Below are positions 10,669 through 18,982 of a stretch of DNA of 64,000 bases, in pieces. The notes beneath the pieces are model-generated. The model searched no databases and was not told the DNA's origin. It was given only the letters and a program-made list of their open reading frames with translations. Positions within the stretch are counted from its first letter, which is position 1. Every line of letters begins with the position of its first letter. Both the position numbers and the translations under genes were made by a program. Source of the DNA: an uncultured Victivallales bacterium (GTDB taxonomy: Bacteria > Verrucomicrobiota > Lentisphaeria > Victivallales > UBA1829); contig CAKUJH010000007.1 of assembly GCA_934661375.1 (NCBI GenBank), positions 42,239 through 106,238 on the forward strand, read 5' to 3'.

Positions 10669-10708
10669 CATTTCCGTTTGAAACAGCGGATCTTCCGGGA
10701 TCCGCCGC

Positions 10709-10760
10709 AAAAAATCCCCTGCGGTTCTTCTGTTGCGGAAGAAGCCGGCAGGGGATTTTT
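10709..10760. terminator. Strong bidirectional hairpin terminator
   Basis: AAAATCCCCTGC ... GCAGGGGATTTTT with an inner TTCTTC/GAAGAA stem. An A-run on the left and T-run on the right let it serve both the OMF gene and the convergent deacetylase gene. Confidence 0.9.
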
Positions 10761-10786
10761 CTGTTTAAGATTTCAGCAGTTCAGAT

Positions 10787-11485
10787 TCATTTACAGAGCG
10801 GAACGAGGTCGATGACGTCCACCCATTCGATGTCGGGATCATTGCTGATTTTCCGAATCATGGCGTCAAAGCGATCCCAGAGAGTGTCATACTCCATCAT
10901 TTCGTAGCTGTGACCCCAGAAATAAAATGCGCCGCCGTTCTTTTTGGCATTGTCGTAACGCTGCCAGAAATCCCATGCCATGAAATGACAGCTGCTGTTC
11001 AACGCAATCGGATCGGCGCAGGCGGTTACATTTTCCGTGTTTTCGGTGGTTCTGCCATAGCGGAAACCGGCGTCCTTGAGCATCTGCTCAGTTTTCGGCG
11101 TGTGTACGCCGCAGGGATAGGCAAAGCCGGGGCATTCCCGCTGAAAAGTGTCTTCCAGAAATTTTTTCGCATCCGCAGCCGCTTTCAGAAAAACCTCATC
11201 GGAAACGCGTCCGACTGTTTCATGCTGCCAGCAGTGCGAAGCAACTTTGAAATCGCCGTAAACGCGAACCAGATCTTTCCGTCCGACTTTACCGCCTCTG
11301 AAACCATGAAAATTCCAGTCACAGAAATCGGTCGGTGATACCCAGTAAGGCATTTGAGTTTCCTCATCCATATTGCCCGGACACAGATTGAAGGTGGCTT
11401 TGGCGTTGTGTTTCCGCAGGATTTCGATGAGGCGCATATCGGTTGCGACGCCGTCATCCCAGCATTGAGCGACTTTCATTTTCAT
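10787..11485 (-). CDS. NodB-fold polysaccharide deacetylase family protein
   Basis: A protein of 233 residues starting MKMKVAQCWDDG; the frame is open further upstream but the family motif begins at once here, so 11485 is chosen. Motif 1 (CWDDG, with the two Asp used for catalysis and metal), motif 2 (SHCWQHET, metal-binding His), motif 3 (YPCG) and the late FWGHSYE motif are all visible, as in CE4-like esterases. There is no signal peptide, so it probably works in the cytoplasm on a small N-acetylated or acylated sugar rather than on wall polymers. It follows the PstS-like gene on the same strand with a 28-bp gap and may share its promoter. The substrate cannot be read from sequence. Confidence 0.8.
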   Translation of the reverse strand: MKMKVAQCWDDGVATDMRLIEILRKHNAKATFNLCPGNMDEETQMPYWVSPTDFCDWNFHGFRGGKVGRKDLVRVYGDFKVASHCWQHETVGRVSDEVFLKAAADAKKFLEDTFQRECPGFAYPCGVHTPKTEQMLKDAGFRYGRTTENTENVTACADPIALNSSCHFMAWDFWQRYDNAKKNGGAFYFWGHSYEMMEYDTLWDRFDAMIRKISNDPDIEWVDVIDLVPLCK

Positions 11486-11513
11486 GAGAATACGAATTCC
11501 TTTTTTTTTGCAG

Positions 11514-12404
11514 TTATTTATGGATATTCCGGTGTGTTTTTTCCGTTGGCTGAAAAACCGGCAGCCAGCCAGCCTGATACAGCTGAAAAGCAAACCGGGA
11601 ACTTTTGAGATAACGGAGCAGGGCGGTTTCAGCGGGAGTTGGATTTTTCGGCGAAATCAGGTAACAGGTGGTCAGCAGCGGATAACTTCCGGCGCGAAAA
11701 TTGTCCAGGGTCGGCGGAATATTGCTGATGGCGAGCAAAGGGACGCGGTCTTCGTCGTAGCGGGTAATGTCAAAACAAGCCATGCCTTGCGGATCCGTGC
11801 AGAGCAGGGAAAAACTTTTGGAGTCGCTGTCCGTCAGCAGTTTCAGCGGCTGATTGTATTTCGGCTGCCGGATTTTCTTCTCCTGTTTTTCCGGCTGATT
11901 GCCCAGCGGCGGCAGGTCGTAAATGGTTTTAGGCATATCCCTGCGGCGGGGATGCGCAGTTGTCATGACCGCGCGGGGCAGTTCTGTTCCGGCTTTCAAA
12001 TACAGATGAATCCGTGCGAGCGGTCCGCCGAGCGATCTCCAGGAACCGGTATTCTGTTCCAGAATGGCGCGCGCATCTTCCAGAGAAATATTGCGGAGCC
12101 GGTTGGCGGGATGCACTGCCAGAATCGGAGCTTTGAAAGCGAATTTTTCTACCTTCACGGCGGCGTTCGGAATCGGCGGAACGGTGGTAAGCACCAGCCG
12201 GATGGAACCGCTCTGAATCTGCTGCCGGAGCTGTTCCGGAGTGGATTTGGTCACAGCAAACAGCGTGCCGTCCGGAACGCGGTATTCCCGGAAAAACGAA
12301 CCGAATTCTCCGGAATGAAACAATGCGGCGCGTTCCGGTTCCTGGGCATTTGCAGTTATGATAAAAAACAATATCAATCCCCAATACAAATATGCGTATC
12401 TCAT
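11514..12404 (-). CDS. PstS-like periplasmic substrate-binding protein
   Basis: 296 residues with a clear Sec signal peptide (YLYWGLILFFIITANA, cleavage before Q). The mid-section (KAPILAVHPANRL.NISLEDARAIL ... W..LGGP..RIHLYLKAGTE) follows the PstS/PBP-like pattern of phosphate-binding proteins, in which a short 'if..G...W..lGg' segment precedes the ligand-binding loop. RBS GGAGA lies just before the ATG at 12404. No pstCAB or phoU genes are nearby, so it may be a stand-alone sensor or scavenging protein. The ligand is unproven; the basic, Pro-rich middle (around residues 150-190) is not typical of PstS. Confidence 0.65.
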   Translation of the reverse strand: MRYAYLYWGLILFFIITANAQEPERAALFHSGEFGSFFREYRVPDGTLFAVTKSTPEQLRQQIQSGSIRLVLTTVPPIPNAAVKVEKFAFKAPILAVHPANRLRNISLEDARAILEQNTGSWRSLGGPLARIHLYLKAGTELPRAVMTTAHPRRRDMPKTIYDLPPLGNQPEKQEKKIRQPKYNQPLKLLTDSDSKSFSLLCTDPQGMACFDITRYDEDRVPLLAISNIPPTLDNFRAGSYPLLTTCYLISPKNPTPAETALLRYLKSSRFAFQLYQAGWLPVFQPTEKTHRNIHK

Positions 12405-12468
12405 AGATTTTCTCCATCTGAGCCCGATTTCGTTTGCGCTGTTTTTCTGTTATGCGCCAGATGATATA

Positions 12469-12496
12469 AATATACTCCTGAAAAAGATATTTTCAA
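12469..12496 (-). promoter_or_regulatory. Promoter of the PstS-like/deacetylase unit
   Basis: On the minus strand TTGAAA (12496-12491), a 16-bp spacer, then TATATT (12474-12469). The -35 box is half of a perfect palindrome shared with the divergent promoter. Confidence 0.6.
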
Positions 12497-12498
12497 TA

Positions 12499-12527
12499 TT
12501 GAAATTTCCCGTATATGCAATTATATT
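12499..12527 (+). promoter_or_regulatory. Promoter of the NuoE/NuoF/GltD-like operon
   Basis: TTGAAA (12499-12504), a 17-bp spacer, TATATT (12522-12527), 36 bp before the first start codon. The 14-bp palindrome TTTCAATATTGAAA at 12491-12504 joins it to the divergent promoter. Confidence 0.65.
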
Positions 12528-12563
12528 ACTCATTGCTGTTTTTCATAAATCAAAAGAGAGGTT

Positions 12564-13028
12564 ATGAAACTAATGAATCCGGAATTTTCTTATTTGTCGG
12601 AGGTCAGCGCGGAAAAGGGGAACCTCATCAAGGGGCTTCAGCTGGTTCAGGAACGCGAAGGCTATGTGTCCGATGAAGCAATCCATGCGGTTGCACAGCA
12701 TTTTTCGCTGGCGGATGCCGAAGTGGAAGGTGTGTTGACTTTCTATGCTCAATTCAAACGTACAAAACCCGGCAAATATCAGATCAGTGCCTGTGACGGA
12801 ACAGCCTGTCATATCAAGGGATCTCCGCTGATTCAGCAGTGGCTCAGTGATGCCCTGGGAATCGGCGACGGTGAAACGACACCGGACGGAATGTTTTCCA
12901 TTTCGACGGTGGCGTGTCTGGGCTGCTGCAGTCTGGCGCCTGTGATGGCGGTCAACGGCCGCGTTTATGGAAAGCTCGACCGCAAAGGTCTGCTCAAAAT
13001 CATCAATGATTACAGAAAGCAAGGGTGA
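12564..13028 (+). CDS. NuoE/HydC-like [2Fe-2S] subunit of a flavin-based electron-transfer complex
   Basis: 154 residues, thioredoxin-like [2Fe-2S] ferredoxin of the NuoE / HydC / HndA family. The four expected cluster ligands are C77, C82, C118 and C121 (CDGTAC and CLGC motifs); the helical N-terminal half is also typical. It is cytosolic. It starts a three-gene unit, 6 bp before the NuoF-like gene, which is its usual partner in NADH-binding modules. In hydrogenases and formate dehydrogenases of anaerobes this protein docks on the FMN/NADH subunit. Here no hydrogenase or formate dehydrogenase catalytic gene follows, so the name HydC would be misleading. Confidence 0.9.
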   Translation: MKLMNPEFSYLSEVSAEKGNLIKGLQLVQEREGYVSDEAIHAVAQHFSLADAEVEGVLTFYAQFKRTKPGKYQISACDGTACHIKGSPLIQQWLSDALGIGDGETTPDGMFSISTVACLGCCSLAPVMAVNGRVYGKLDRKGLLKIINDYRKQG

Positions 13029-13034
13029 TCTGTC

Positions 13035-14780
13035 ATGGCAGAAATCAAAAGAATCAAAGTCGGAACCGCGTCGTGCGGTCTGGCTGCCGGAGCCGGAGCT
13101 GTCCTCAGTGCGTTTCAGCGTCTGGCTGGAGATATTCCCGTGGTGGAAGTCGGCTGTATCGGACATTGCTACTGCGAACCGATTGTGGAAGCGGAACTGA
13201 AAGACGGTTCCAGCATTTTCTATTCCTCGGTCAAAGCCGATGACGCTTCCGTCAATGCCATTCTGAACCTGACCGAAGAAGGCCGGTTCACCATTCCCGC
13301 GGAGCGCGCAGCCATTGAAAAACTGTATGTGACGCGTCTTGCCGGACGGATCAATCCCAAGGATATTGAAGAATACAAGGCGAATGGCGGTTTTGAATCG
13401 CTAAAGAAAGCCTGTGAACATACCCCGGCGGAAGTTGTGGAAATGGTGAAGAAGTCCGGGTTGCGCGGACGCGGCGGTGCGGGATTTTCCACCGGCATGA
13501 AGTGGGGATTCCTGGCTGCCAAACAGGCTCCGGAAAAAATTCAGATCTGCAACGCCGATGAAGGCGACCCCGGAGCGTTCATGGACCGTTCCATGATGGA
13601 ATCCGTGCCGTTCCAGGTGCTGGAAGGTATGCTGATCGGAGCTTATGCCACCGGTGCGACCAAAATTTTCATTTACTGCCGTGCAGAATATCCGCTGGCG
13701 ATCAAGCATCTTTCGATTGCCATTGACGCCATCAGGAAGGCGGGTCTCAATCAGCTGCCCGGCCGCGACAAGCCGCTGGACATCATGATCAAGGAAGGCG
13801 CAGGTGCGTTTGTCTGCGGCGAGGAAACCGCCATGATCGCTTCGCTCGAAGGCAAACGCGGACAGCCCCGTTTCCGTCCGCCGTTCCCGACCGACAGCGG
13901 CTGGAACACCTATCCGACTGCGATCAACAACGTTGAAACGTTCGCCAACATTCCGCTGGTCATCGCCGACCCGGATGCGTTTGCCGCCATGGGAACGCCC
14001 AAAAGCACCGGCACGAAAATCTTTGCTCTGGCGGGGGACCTCAAGAACCCCGGTCTGGCGGAAGTCCCGATGGGGGTTACGCTGGGCGATATCGTTTATA
14101 AAATCGGCGGAGCCACGCCCGGTTCCGTCAAGGCAGTGCAGACCGGCGGACCTTCCGGCGGCTGCATTCCCGCGGACAAGTTCGACGTCAAAGTGGATTA
14201 CGATTCACTGAAAGAGCTGGGAGCCATCATGGGTTCGGGTGGTCTGATCGTGATCGGCAACAACCGCTGCATGGTGGAAACGGCGCGTTACTTCCTGGAT
14301 TTCACGCACCGTGAATCCTGCGGCAAATGCACATTCTGCCGTGTCGGAACCATGCGCATGTTCGAAACCCTTGAACGCATTGTTGCCGGCAAGGGACAGG
14401 AATCCGACATTGATTTTCTGGAAGATCTCGGCGGCAAAATCCGGAAAGGTTCGCTTTGCGCCCTCGGTCAGACTGCGCCCGGTCCCGCGCTTTCGACGAT
14501 CCGTTATTTCCGCAACGAATACGAAGCCCACGTGCGCGACGGTTACTGCCCCGTGCACCAGTGCAATGCCCTGACCGATATTGCACTTGACAATTCCAAA
14601 TGCGTCAAGTGCGGACTCTGCGTCAAGAATTGTCCGGTCGGAGCCATTTCCGGCGAAACGTTCCAGGTGGACAACGCCAAATGCACGAAGTGCAATACCT
14701 GTATTGAAATCTGTCCGAAGAAGGCGATCTCGCGCGTGAAAAAAGGTGACGGGTTCAATTCTTCCACCGCCAAACAATAA
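13035..14780 (+). CDS. NuoF/HydB-like NADH- and FMN-binding subunit with extra Fe-S domains
   Basis: 581 residues. Domain order: N-terminal thioredoxin-like [2Fe-2S] domain (C14, C41, C45, C47), NuoF core with the FMN/NADH motifs GRGGAGF (145-151) and NADEGDPGAF (173-182), [4Fe-4S] site C429/C432/C435 plus C475, and a C-terminal two-cluster ferredoxin (C523-C533 and C550-C560). This is the layout of HydB of electron-bifurcating [FeFe] hydrogenases and of related bifurcating flavoenzymes, longer than respiratory NuoF (~430 aa). It would oxidise or reduce NAD(H) through FMN in the cytoplasm. It sits between the NuoE-like and the GltD-fusion genes in one operon (gaps 6 and 17 bp). Confidence 0.92.
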   Translation: MAEIKRIKVGTASCGLAAGAGAVLSAFQRLAGDIPVVEVGCIGHCYCEPIVEAELKDGSSIFYSSVKADDASVNAILNLTEEGRFTIPAERAAIEKLYVTRLAGRINPKDIEEYKANGGFESLKKACEHTPAEVVEMVKKSGLRGRGGAGFSTGMKWGFLAAKQAPEKIQICNADEGDPGAFMDRSMMESVPFQVLEGMLIGAYATGATKIFIYCRAEYPLAIKHLSIAIDAIRKAGLNQLPGRDKPLDIMIKEGAGAFVCGEETAMIASLEGKRGQPRFRPPFPTDSGWNTYPTAINNVETFANIPLVIADPDAFAAMGTPKSTGTKIFALAGDLKNPGLAEVPMGVTLGDIVYKIGGATPGSVKAVQTGGPSGGCIPADKFDVKVDYDSLKELGAIMGSGGLIVIGNNRCMVETARYFLDFTHRESCGKCTFCRVGTMRMFETLERIVAGKGQESDIDFLEDLGGKIRKGSLCALGQTAPGPALSTIRYFRNEYEAHVRDGYCPVHQCNALTDIALDNSKCVKCGLCVKNCPVGAISGETFQVDNAKCTKCNTCIEICPKKAISRVKKGDGFNSSTAKQ

Positions 14781-14797
14781 TATGGAGCTATGTAGAA

Positions 14798-16828
14798 ATG
14801 TCTGAGATCAAATTCATATTGGACGGAAAAACCGTCACCGCCGCACCCGGCGAGACCATCATGCAGGCTGCCAGAAAAGTCGGCGTGGAAATCCCGGCTC
14901 TGTGCAGCAACGGAAAAGTTTCCCGCACAACATCCTGTTTTGTCTGCGTGGTGAAAGACAAGAAAACCGGCCGTTTTCTGCCGTCCTGCTCGGCCTGTCC
15001 GTCGGAAGGACAGGAAATTGAAAGCGATACTGCAGAAGTTGCGGATATGCGGCGCACTGCGCTGGGACTGCTTCTTTCCGAGCATACCGGCGACTGCGAA
15101 GCACCCTGCACGCTGGCTTGTCCCGCCCATGCTTCGGTTGAGGAATATGTCCGTGCCGGACGCAAAGGCGATTTTCTGGAATCTCTCCAGATCATCAAGA
15201 AACGGATCCCGCTGCCGATGTCCATCGGTCGGGTTTGTCCGCGGTTCTGCGAAAAAGACTGCCGCCGTCATGTTACCGGCAAAGCGGTTTCGATCAACGA
15301 TTTCAAACGGCTGGCAGCGGATCTGTATTTTGACAAATACATGGAAGAACTGCCCGCGCTGAACGGCAAAAAAGTGGCAGTGGTCGGTGCCGGCCCTGCG
15401 GGACTTTCCGCTGCGTATTATCTGCGTCTTCAGGGATATGCCCCGACGCTGTTTGAACGCGAACCCAAAGCGGGCGGGATGCTCCGTTACGGGATTCCGC
15501 AGTTCCGTCTGCCGAAAGAGTATGTGGACCGTGAAATTGCTCATTTCGTGAAAATGGGAATTGAGTTCAGATACAATCAGGAACTGGGAAAAGATTTCAC
15601 CATGGAGCAGCTCACGGCGGAGTATGACAGCGTGATCGTCTGCGCCGGTTCCTGGAGCCCGAGTTCCATGCGGATTGAAGGCGAAGAGTTCGCCGAACAG
15701 GGGATCCGCTGGCTGGAAAAACTGGCGAAGGCGGATTACATCGCCGCCGATCCGGGACGCACCGTGGTGGTCGGCGGCGGCAATACCGCGATCGACTGCT
15801 CCCGCGATGCGCTGCGTCTCGGCGGCGATGTTACTATCCTGTACCGCCGCACGCAGAAGGAAATGCCGGCGGAAGAACTGGAAATCGCCGAAGCGATGGA
15901 AGAAGGCGTCAAGTTCATGTTCCTGACCGCGCCGCTTTCGCTGAAAAAGAATGACAAAGGTTCTCTGACGCTCTCCTGTCAGAAAATGCAGCTGGGCGAG
16001 CCGGATGCTTCCGGACGCCGTTCGCCGGTGCCGGTGCCGGGCTCCGATTTCGATATGGAAGTCGATACGGTCATTGCGGCAATCGGACAGCGCACGTCTC
16101 CGCTGGCAGGTGTTCCCGCCGACAAACGCGGCAATGTCGCCGCTTCGAAAGAGGAATTGCGTGTGGCGGATAAAGTCTTTGCTGCCGGCGACTGCGTGAG
16201 CGGTCCTGCGACGGTGGTCGAAGCGGTCGCCGCCGGACACAAAGCCGCTGACGCCGCCATGGATGCCATGGAAGGCCGTCCGCATACCGAACCGCCGGTG
16301 TTCAATGTGTCCCGCGGACATTGGTCCAGCCTTAAACGGGAAGATCTGGTGATGGTCCGTGAAAACGTTTCCGATGCAGAACGTGTTCAGCCGGAATATA
16401 TTGCGATGGACAAACGCCGCACGACCTTTGAAGAACTTTTCCCGACCATTCAGGCGGAAAAGATCCAGAAGGAAGGCGAACGCTGCATCGGCTGTTCCTG
16501 CACGGCGAAAGGCGACTGCAAGCTCAAGAAATTCTCCGAGAAATACGGCGCCCAGCCGGAAATGTTCAAGGGCAGCAAACAGATCACGGCTGCGGATACC
16601 CGTCATCCGTACATCATTCAGGACCGCATGAAATGTGTGAAATGCGGAATCTGCGTGAAAACCTGTGCCGAGATCGTGAACAAGAATCTGCTGGCGTTCA
16701 TGAAACGCGGTTTCAATACATCGGTCAATACCGCTTTCAATCAGGGCTTCCCGTCCTATTGCAAAGATTGCGGCAAGTGCATTGAAGAATGTCCCACCGG
16801 GGCTTTGGATTGGCGCTGCGGCAAATAA
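14798..16828 (+). CDS. GltD-like FAD/NAD(P)H oxidoreductase embedded in a NuoG/HydA-type Fe-S scaffold
   Basis: 676 residues. Residues 1-80 form a plant-type [2Fe-2S] domain (C36, C47, C50, C64). The text then runs as a NuoG/HydA N-terminus (LLLSEHTGDC, H96/C100) but switches into a complete GltD module: Cys set C100/C104/C108 and C147/C151/C155, FAD motif GAGPAG (197-202), second dinucleotide motif GGGNTA (326-331) and YRR (349-351), an arrangement usual for NADPH. After it, C563/C566/C568 then C574 in a 'C.....C.L....YG' context resumes the NuoG pattern, followed by two [4Fe-4S] sites (C613-C623, C655-C665). No H-cluster or molybdopterin domain exists. With its two operon partners it most likely exchanges electrons among NADH, NADPH and ferredoxin, possibly by bifurcation; this is inference. 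Confidence 0.85.
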   Translation: MSEIKFILDGKTVTAAPGETIMQAARKVGVEIPALCSNGKVSRTTSCFVCVVKDKKTGRFLPSCSACPSEGQEIESDTAEVADMRRTALGLLLSEHTGDCEAPCTLACPAHASVEEYVRAGRKGDFLESLQIIKKRIPLPMSIGRVCPRFCEKDCRRHVTGKAVSINDFKRLAADLYFDKYMEELPALNGKKVAVVGAGPAGLSAAYYLRLQGYAPTLFEREPKAGGMLRYGIPQFRLPKEYVDREIAHFVKMGIEFRYNQELGKDFTMEQLTAEYDSVIVCAGSWSPSSMRIEGEEFAEQGIRWLEKLAKADYIAADPGRTVVVGGGNTAIDCSRDALRLGGDVTILYRRTQKEMPAEELEIAEAMEEGVKFMFLTAPLSLKKNDKGSLTLSCQKMQLGEPDASGRRSPVPVPGSDFDMEVDTVIAAIGQRTSPLAGVPADKRGNVAASKEELRVADKVFAAGDCVSGPATVVEAVAAGHKAADAAMDAMEGRPHTEPPVFNVSRGHWSSLKREDLVMVRENVSDAERVQPEYIAMDKRRTTFEELFPTIQAEKIQKEGERCIGCSCTAKGDCKLKKFSEKYGAQPEMFKGSKQITAADTRHPYIIQDRMKCVKCGICVKTCAEIVNKNLLAFMKRGFNTSVNTAFNQGFPSYCKDCGKCIEECPTGALDWRCGK

Positions 16829-16847
16829 GCCGATTGTCTGCTGAATC

Positions 16848-16893
16848 AAAAAACTCCGCCGAAACTGTTACAGGTTCGCGGCGGAGTTTTTTT
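16848..16893. terminator. Bidirectional hairpin terminator
   Basis: AAAAAACTCCGCCG ... CGGCGGAGTTTTTTT, 17-base loop; closes both the electron-transfer operon and the convergent kinase gene. Confidence 0.92.
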
Positions 16894-16908
16894 CTGTGAA
16901 AATATTTT

Positions 16909-18729
16909 TTATTTTTTCTGCCGTTTCCGGACAATGGGCAGCTGATAGCGTTCCTTGTGCGTGTAATCCGGATTGTGGGCAATGTCATAGACTTCCAGAT
17001 CGGTCAGTTCCCAGTCGCCGATATTTTCCGCATTGAAGCCGAAAATGCCGCCGGGAAAATAAGACGGAAGGTAAATCATGTTCAGATCGTCCAGATAAAT
17101 CCGGAACAGCAGATCGGTCCGGACGATTTCCACCTGGAAGGAATCCCGGAGCAGATACTGTTCCGGATTTCTGTTCGCCCAGCTGAAATTGTAACCGTCA
17201 TCGAACAGATAATTGGCGGTGCGCACAATCGCTTTGCCCGGATAAACGGAAATGTTCCAGCTGTAATGAATCAGCTGTCTGTCGGCGGATTCCACCATGA
17301 AATGAATGAGATGTCCGCCGGGATGCGGACGCCGGATTTTCAGCTGGAAACGGATCATATATTCCGCAGGAAGTTTCTTTTTCAGCGCGTGAAAGCCTTC
17401 CATGCCGGAAATCCCCTGCGGATTTGTTGGGATGGGGAATGCCCGCGAAGTGTTCCAGATATTGCCGGATTTTTCTTTGGCTGCCGAATAAACCAGAATC
17501 TTCTGCCGTGGCTGGCGGTCCAGATTGCCCACCAGAAAATTCCGGTGAAGACCATCGCCTTTGCGCGGATTGTAAATGACGCGTCCGGAAGGAGTTACTT
17601 CTTTTTTGAGTATAGAAAATTTTAACATGCCGCCATACAGCGACGGTGCGGTATGTCCGTCCGGATGCTGCCACGGTTTCCAGGGAAGCCCGTTTTTTTC
17701 CTGCTGACCGGAATCCGGCTTTTTGACCGCCGCGGCTTTATCGTTCTTTTCCTGCGGTTTTTCAACTGCCGGGGCAGGGGGAACAATTTCCGTTTTCGGG
17801 GGAGCTGTTTCAGCCGTATTCATCTGAATTGTCCGCGAAACAGCGGAACTGCTCTGCTGTTTCGGATGGAGTTTCCAGCCGATCCAGATGCAAAGCCCCA
17901 GCAGGAGAAGTCCAGCCAGCAGCATCATCGCGGGACGAAGTTTCCGGTGAAGGCGGTTCAGCTGTTTCAAAGCCGGCAGACCGGACCGCAGAGCCTGTTC
18001 GAAATCATGAACGTCTTGGAAGCGCAGCGGTTCCGGGCCGCAGGCAGTCTGAATGATCTGATTCAGCCGGGCGCAGCGTGAATCCTGAATCATGGCAGCC
18101 GGAACGGACGGAAAATTTTCCACTTTATTTCCGGTCATGGCGCAGTACAGGACTTTGCCGAGAGCAAACAGGTCATCGGCATTGCCGCTCTGGGAACCGG
18201 GAGTCAGATGTTCCGGCGGGATGAAGCCCAGCGTGCCGCCGAAAGAAAGAGTCTGCGAAACGGAGCGCAGAAGCCCGATGTCCGAAAGTTTCGGAACTCC
18301 GTTGACATAAAGAATGTTTTCCGGTTTGATGTCCCGGTGAACCATGCCTGCCTGATGCAGAACGGACAGACCATCCAGCAGATCCAGACCGAGACTCAGC
18401 ACTTCTTCCGGGGGAAGGTGGCTGCGTTCCTTCAGCATTTCTGCGAGGGAAACGGGAATGTACCTGCCTTGAATGTAGCGTCCGTCCGCCAGTTCCATGG
18501 TATAGAAATAGCCGTCTTCTGTTTCTCCGGTATGAAGAATCCGAATCAGATGCGGGGAATCGGGCAGTTCCGCATAATTGAGAAGTCCTGCAAACTCTTT
18601 TTCGCCGGCAATGGACCGAGCCAGGTATTTCAATGCGACCTGTTTTCCGGTAATGCTTTCCGCCAGCCATACTTCGCCGTATGCGCCGCGGCCACAGCTC
18701 TGAAGGAGTTTGTAGTCAGGAATGTGCAT
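16909..18729 (-). CDS. Membrane Ser/Thr protein kinase with external lectin-like domain
   Basis: 606 residues from the ATG at 18729, which overlaps the stop of the upstream gene as TGATG. Kinase domain ~1-255: glycine loop GRGAYG (13-18), Lys34 in VALK, HRDIKPEN (131-138), and DIG at 150-152 in place of DFG (metal-binding Asp kept). One membrane helix at ~266-287, then a low-complexity linker and a C-terminal domain (~360-590) with the beta-rich pattern of a LamG/concanavalin-type fold (GGIFGFNAEN..DWELTDLEVYD). The kinase would face the cytoplasm and the lectin-like part the periplasm. It is the last gene of a sigma factor/zinc-finger/kinase unit, so the kinase may transmit an outside signal to the sigma factor. 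The ligand is unknown. Confidence 0.88.
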   Translation of the reverse strand: MHIPDYKLLQSCGRGAYGEVWLAESITGKQVALKYLARSIAGEKEFAGLLNYAELPDSPHLIRILHTGETEDGYFYTMELADGRYIQGRYIPVSLAEMLKERSHLPPEEVLSLGLDLLDGLSVLHQAGMVHRDIKPENILYVNGVPKLSDIGLLRSVSQTLSFGGTLGFIPPEHLTPGSQSGNADDLFALGKVLYCAMTGNKVENFPSVPAAMIQDSRCARLNQIIQTACGPEPLRFQDVHDFEQALRSGLPALKQLNRLHRKLRPAMMLLAGLLLLGLCIWIGWKLHPKQQSSSAVSRTIQMNTAETAPPKTEIVPPAPAVEKPQEKNDKAAAVKKPDSGQQEKNGLPWKPWQHPDGHTAPSLYGGMLKFSILKKEVTPSGRVIYNPRKGDGLHRNFLVGNLDRQPRQKILVYSAAKEKSGNIWNTSRAFPIPTNPQGISGMEGFHALKKKLPAEYMIRFQLKIRRPHPGGHLIHFMVESADRQLIHYSWNISVYPGKAIVRTANYLFDDGYNFSWANRNPEQYLLRDSFQVEIVRTDLLFRIYLDDLNMIYLPSYFPGGIFGFNAENIGDWELTDLEVYDIAHNPDYTHKERYQLPIVRKRQKK

Positions 18730-18980
18730 CAGGGCTTGTCTTTCTTCTCCCGGAAATGGTCGCACAATTTCTGATAAGTATCCGGATTCTCGTCAACTTC
18801 ATCCTCCTCGGACAAAGATTGCTTCAGATCCGCCAGAAGCAGTTCATCCTCATCAATTTTGTCCAGCTGTTTCTGACATTCGGCACAGCTCCACAGGTGC
18901 ATGGTGCAGAGCAGACGACGGACAGGGTTCATGTGACCGCTGCGGTATTGTTCCAGTTCAGTTTCTGTATAGTGACGCAT
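18729..18980 (-). CDS. Small ZAS-like zinc-binding anti-sigma candidate
   Basis: 83 residues starting MRHYTETELEQ. Two ATGs are possible (18986 and 18980); GGGAGG lies at the right distance (7 bases) only for the second, so 18980 is used. The HLWSCAEC segment is an H-x3-C-x2-C motif, the signature of ZAS-type anti-sigma factors, followed by an acidic helical tail. There is no membrane helix, so it is a soluble protein. It lies directly between an ECF sigma gene and a kinase gene, with 2-bp spacing to the first and a one-base overlap with the second, matching a role as regulator of that sigma factor. Confidence 0.75.
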   Translation of the reverse strand: MRHYTETELEQYRSGHMNPVRRLLCTMHLWSCAECQKQLDKIDEDELLLADLKQSLSEEDEVDENPDTYQKLCDHFREKKDKP

Positions 18981-18982
18981 AA

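Noticed and set aside
12564..16828. Annotation as a bifurcating [FeFe] hydrogenase HydABC
   Set aside because: The third protein has no H-cluster motifs (no TSCCP, PCxxKxxE or ExMxCxGGCxxG text) and carries a GltD module instead.
14543..16849. 768-codon minus-strand frame opposite the GltD-type gene
   Set aside because: Composition (many Arg, His, Phe) is that of a complement of a coding strand; no domain is visible and the plus-strand protein is full of conserved Cys motifs.
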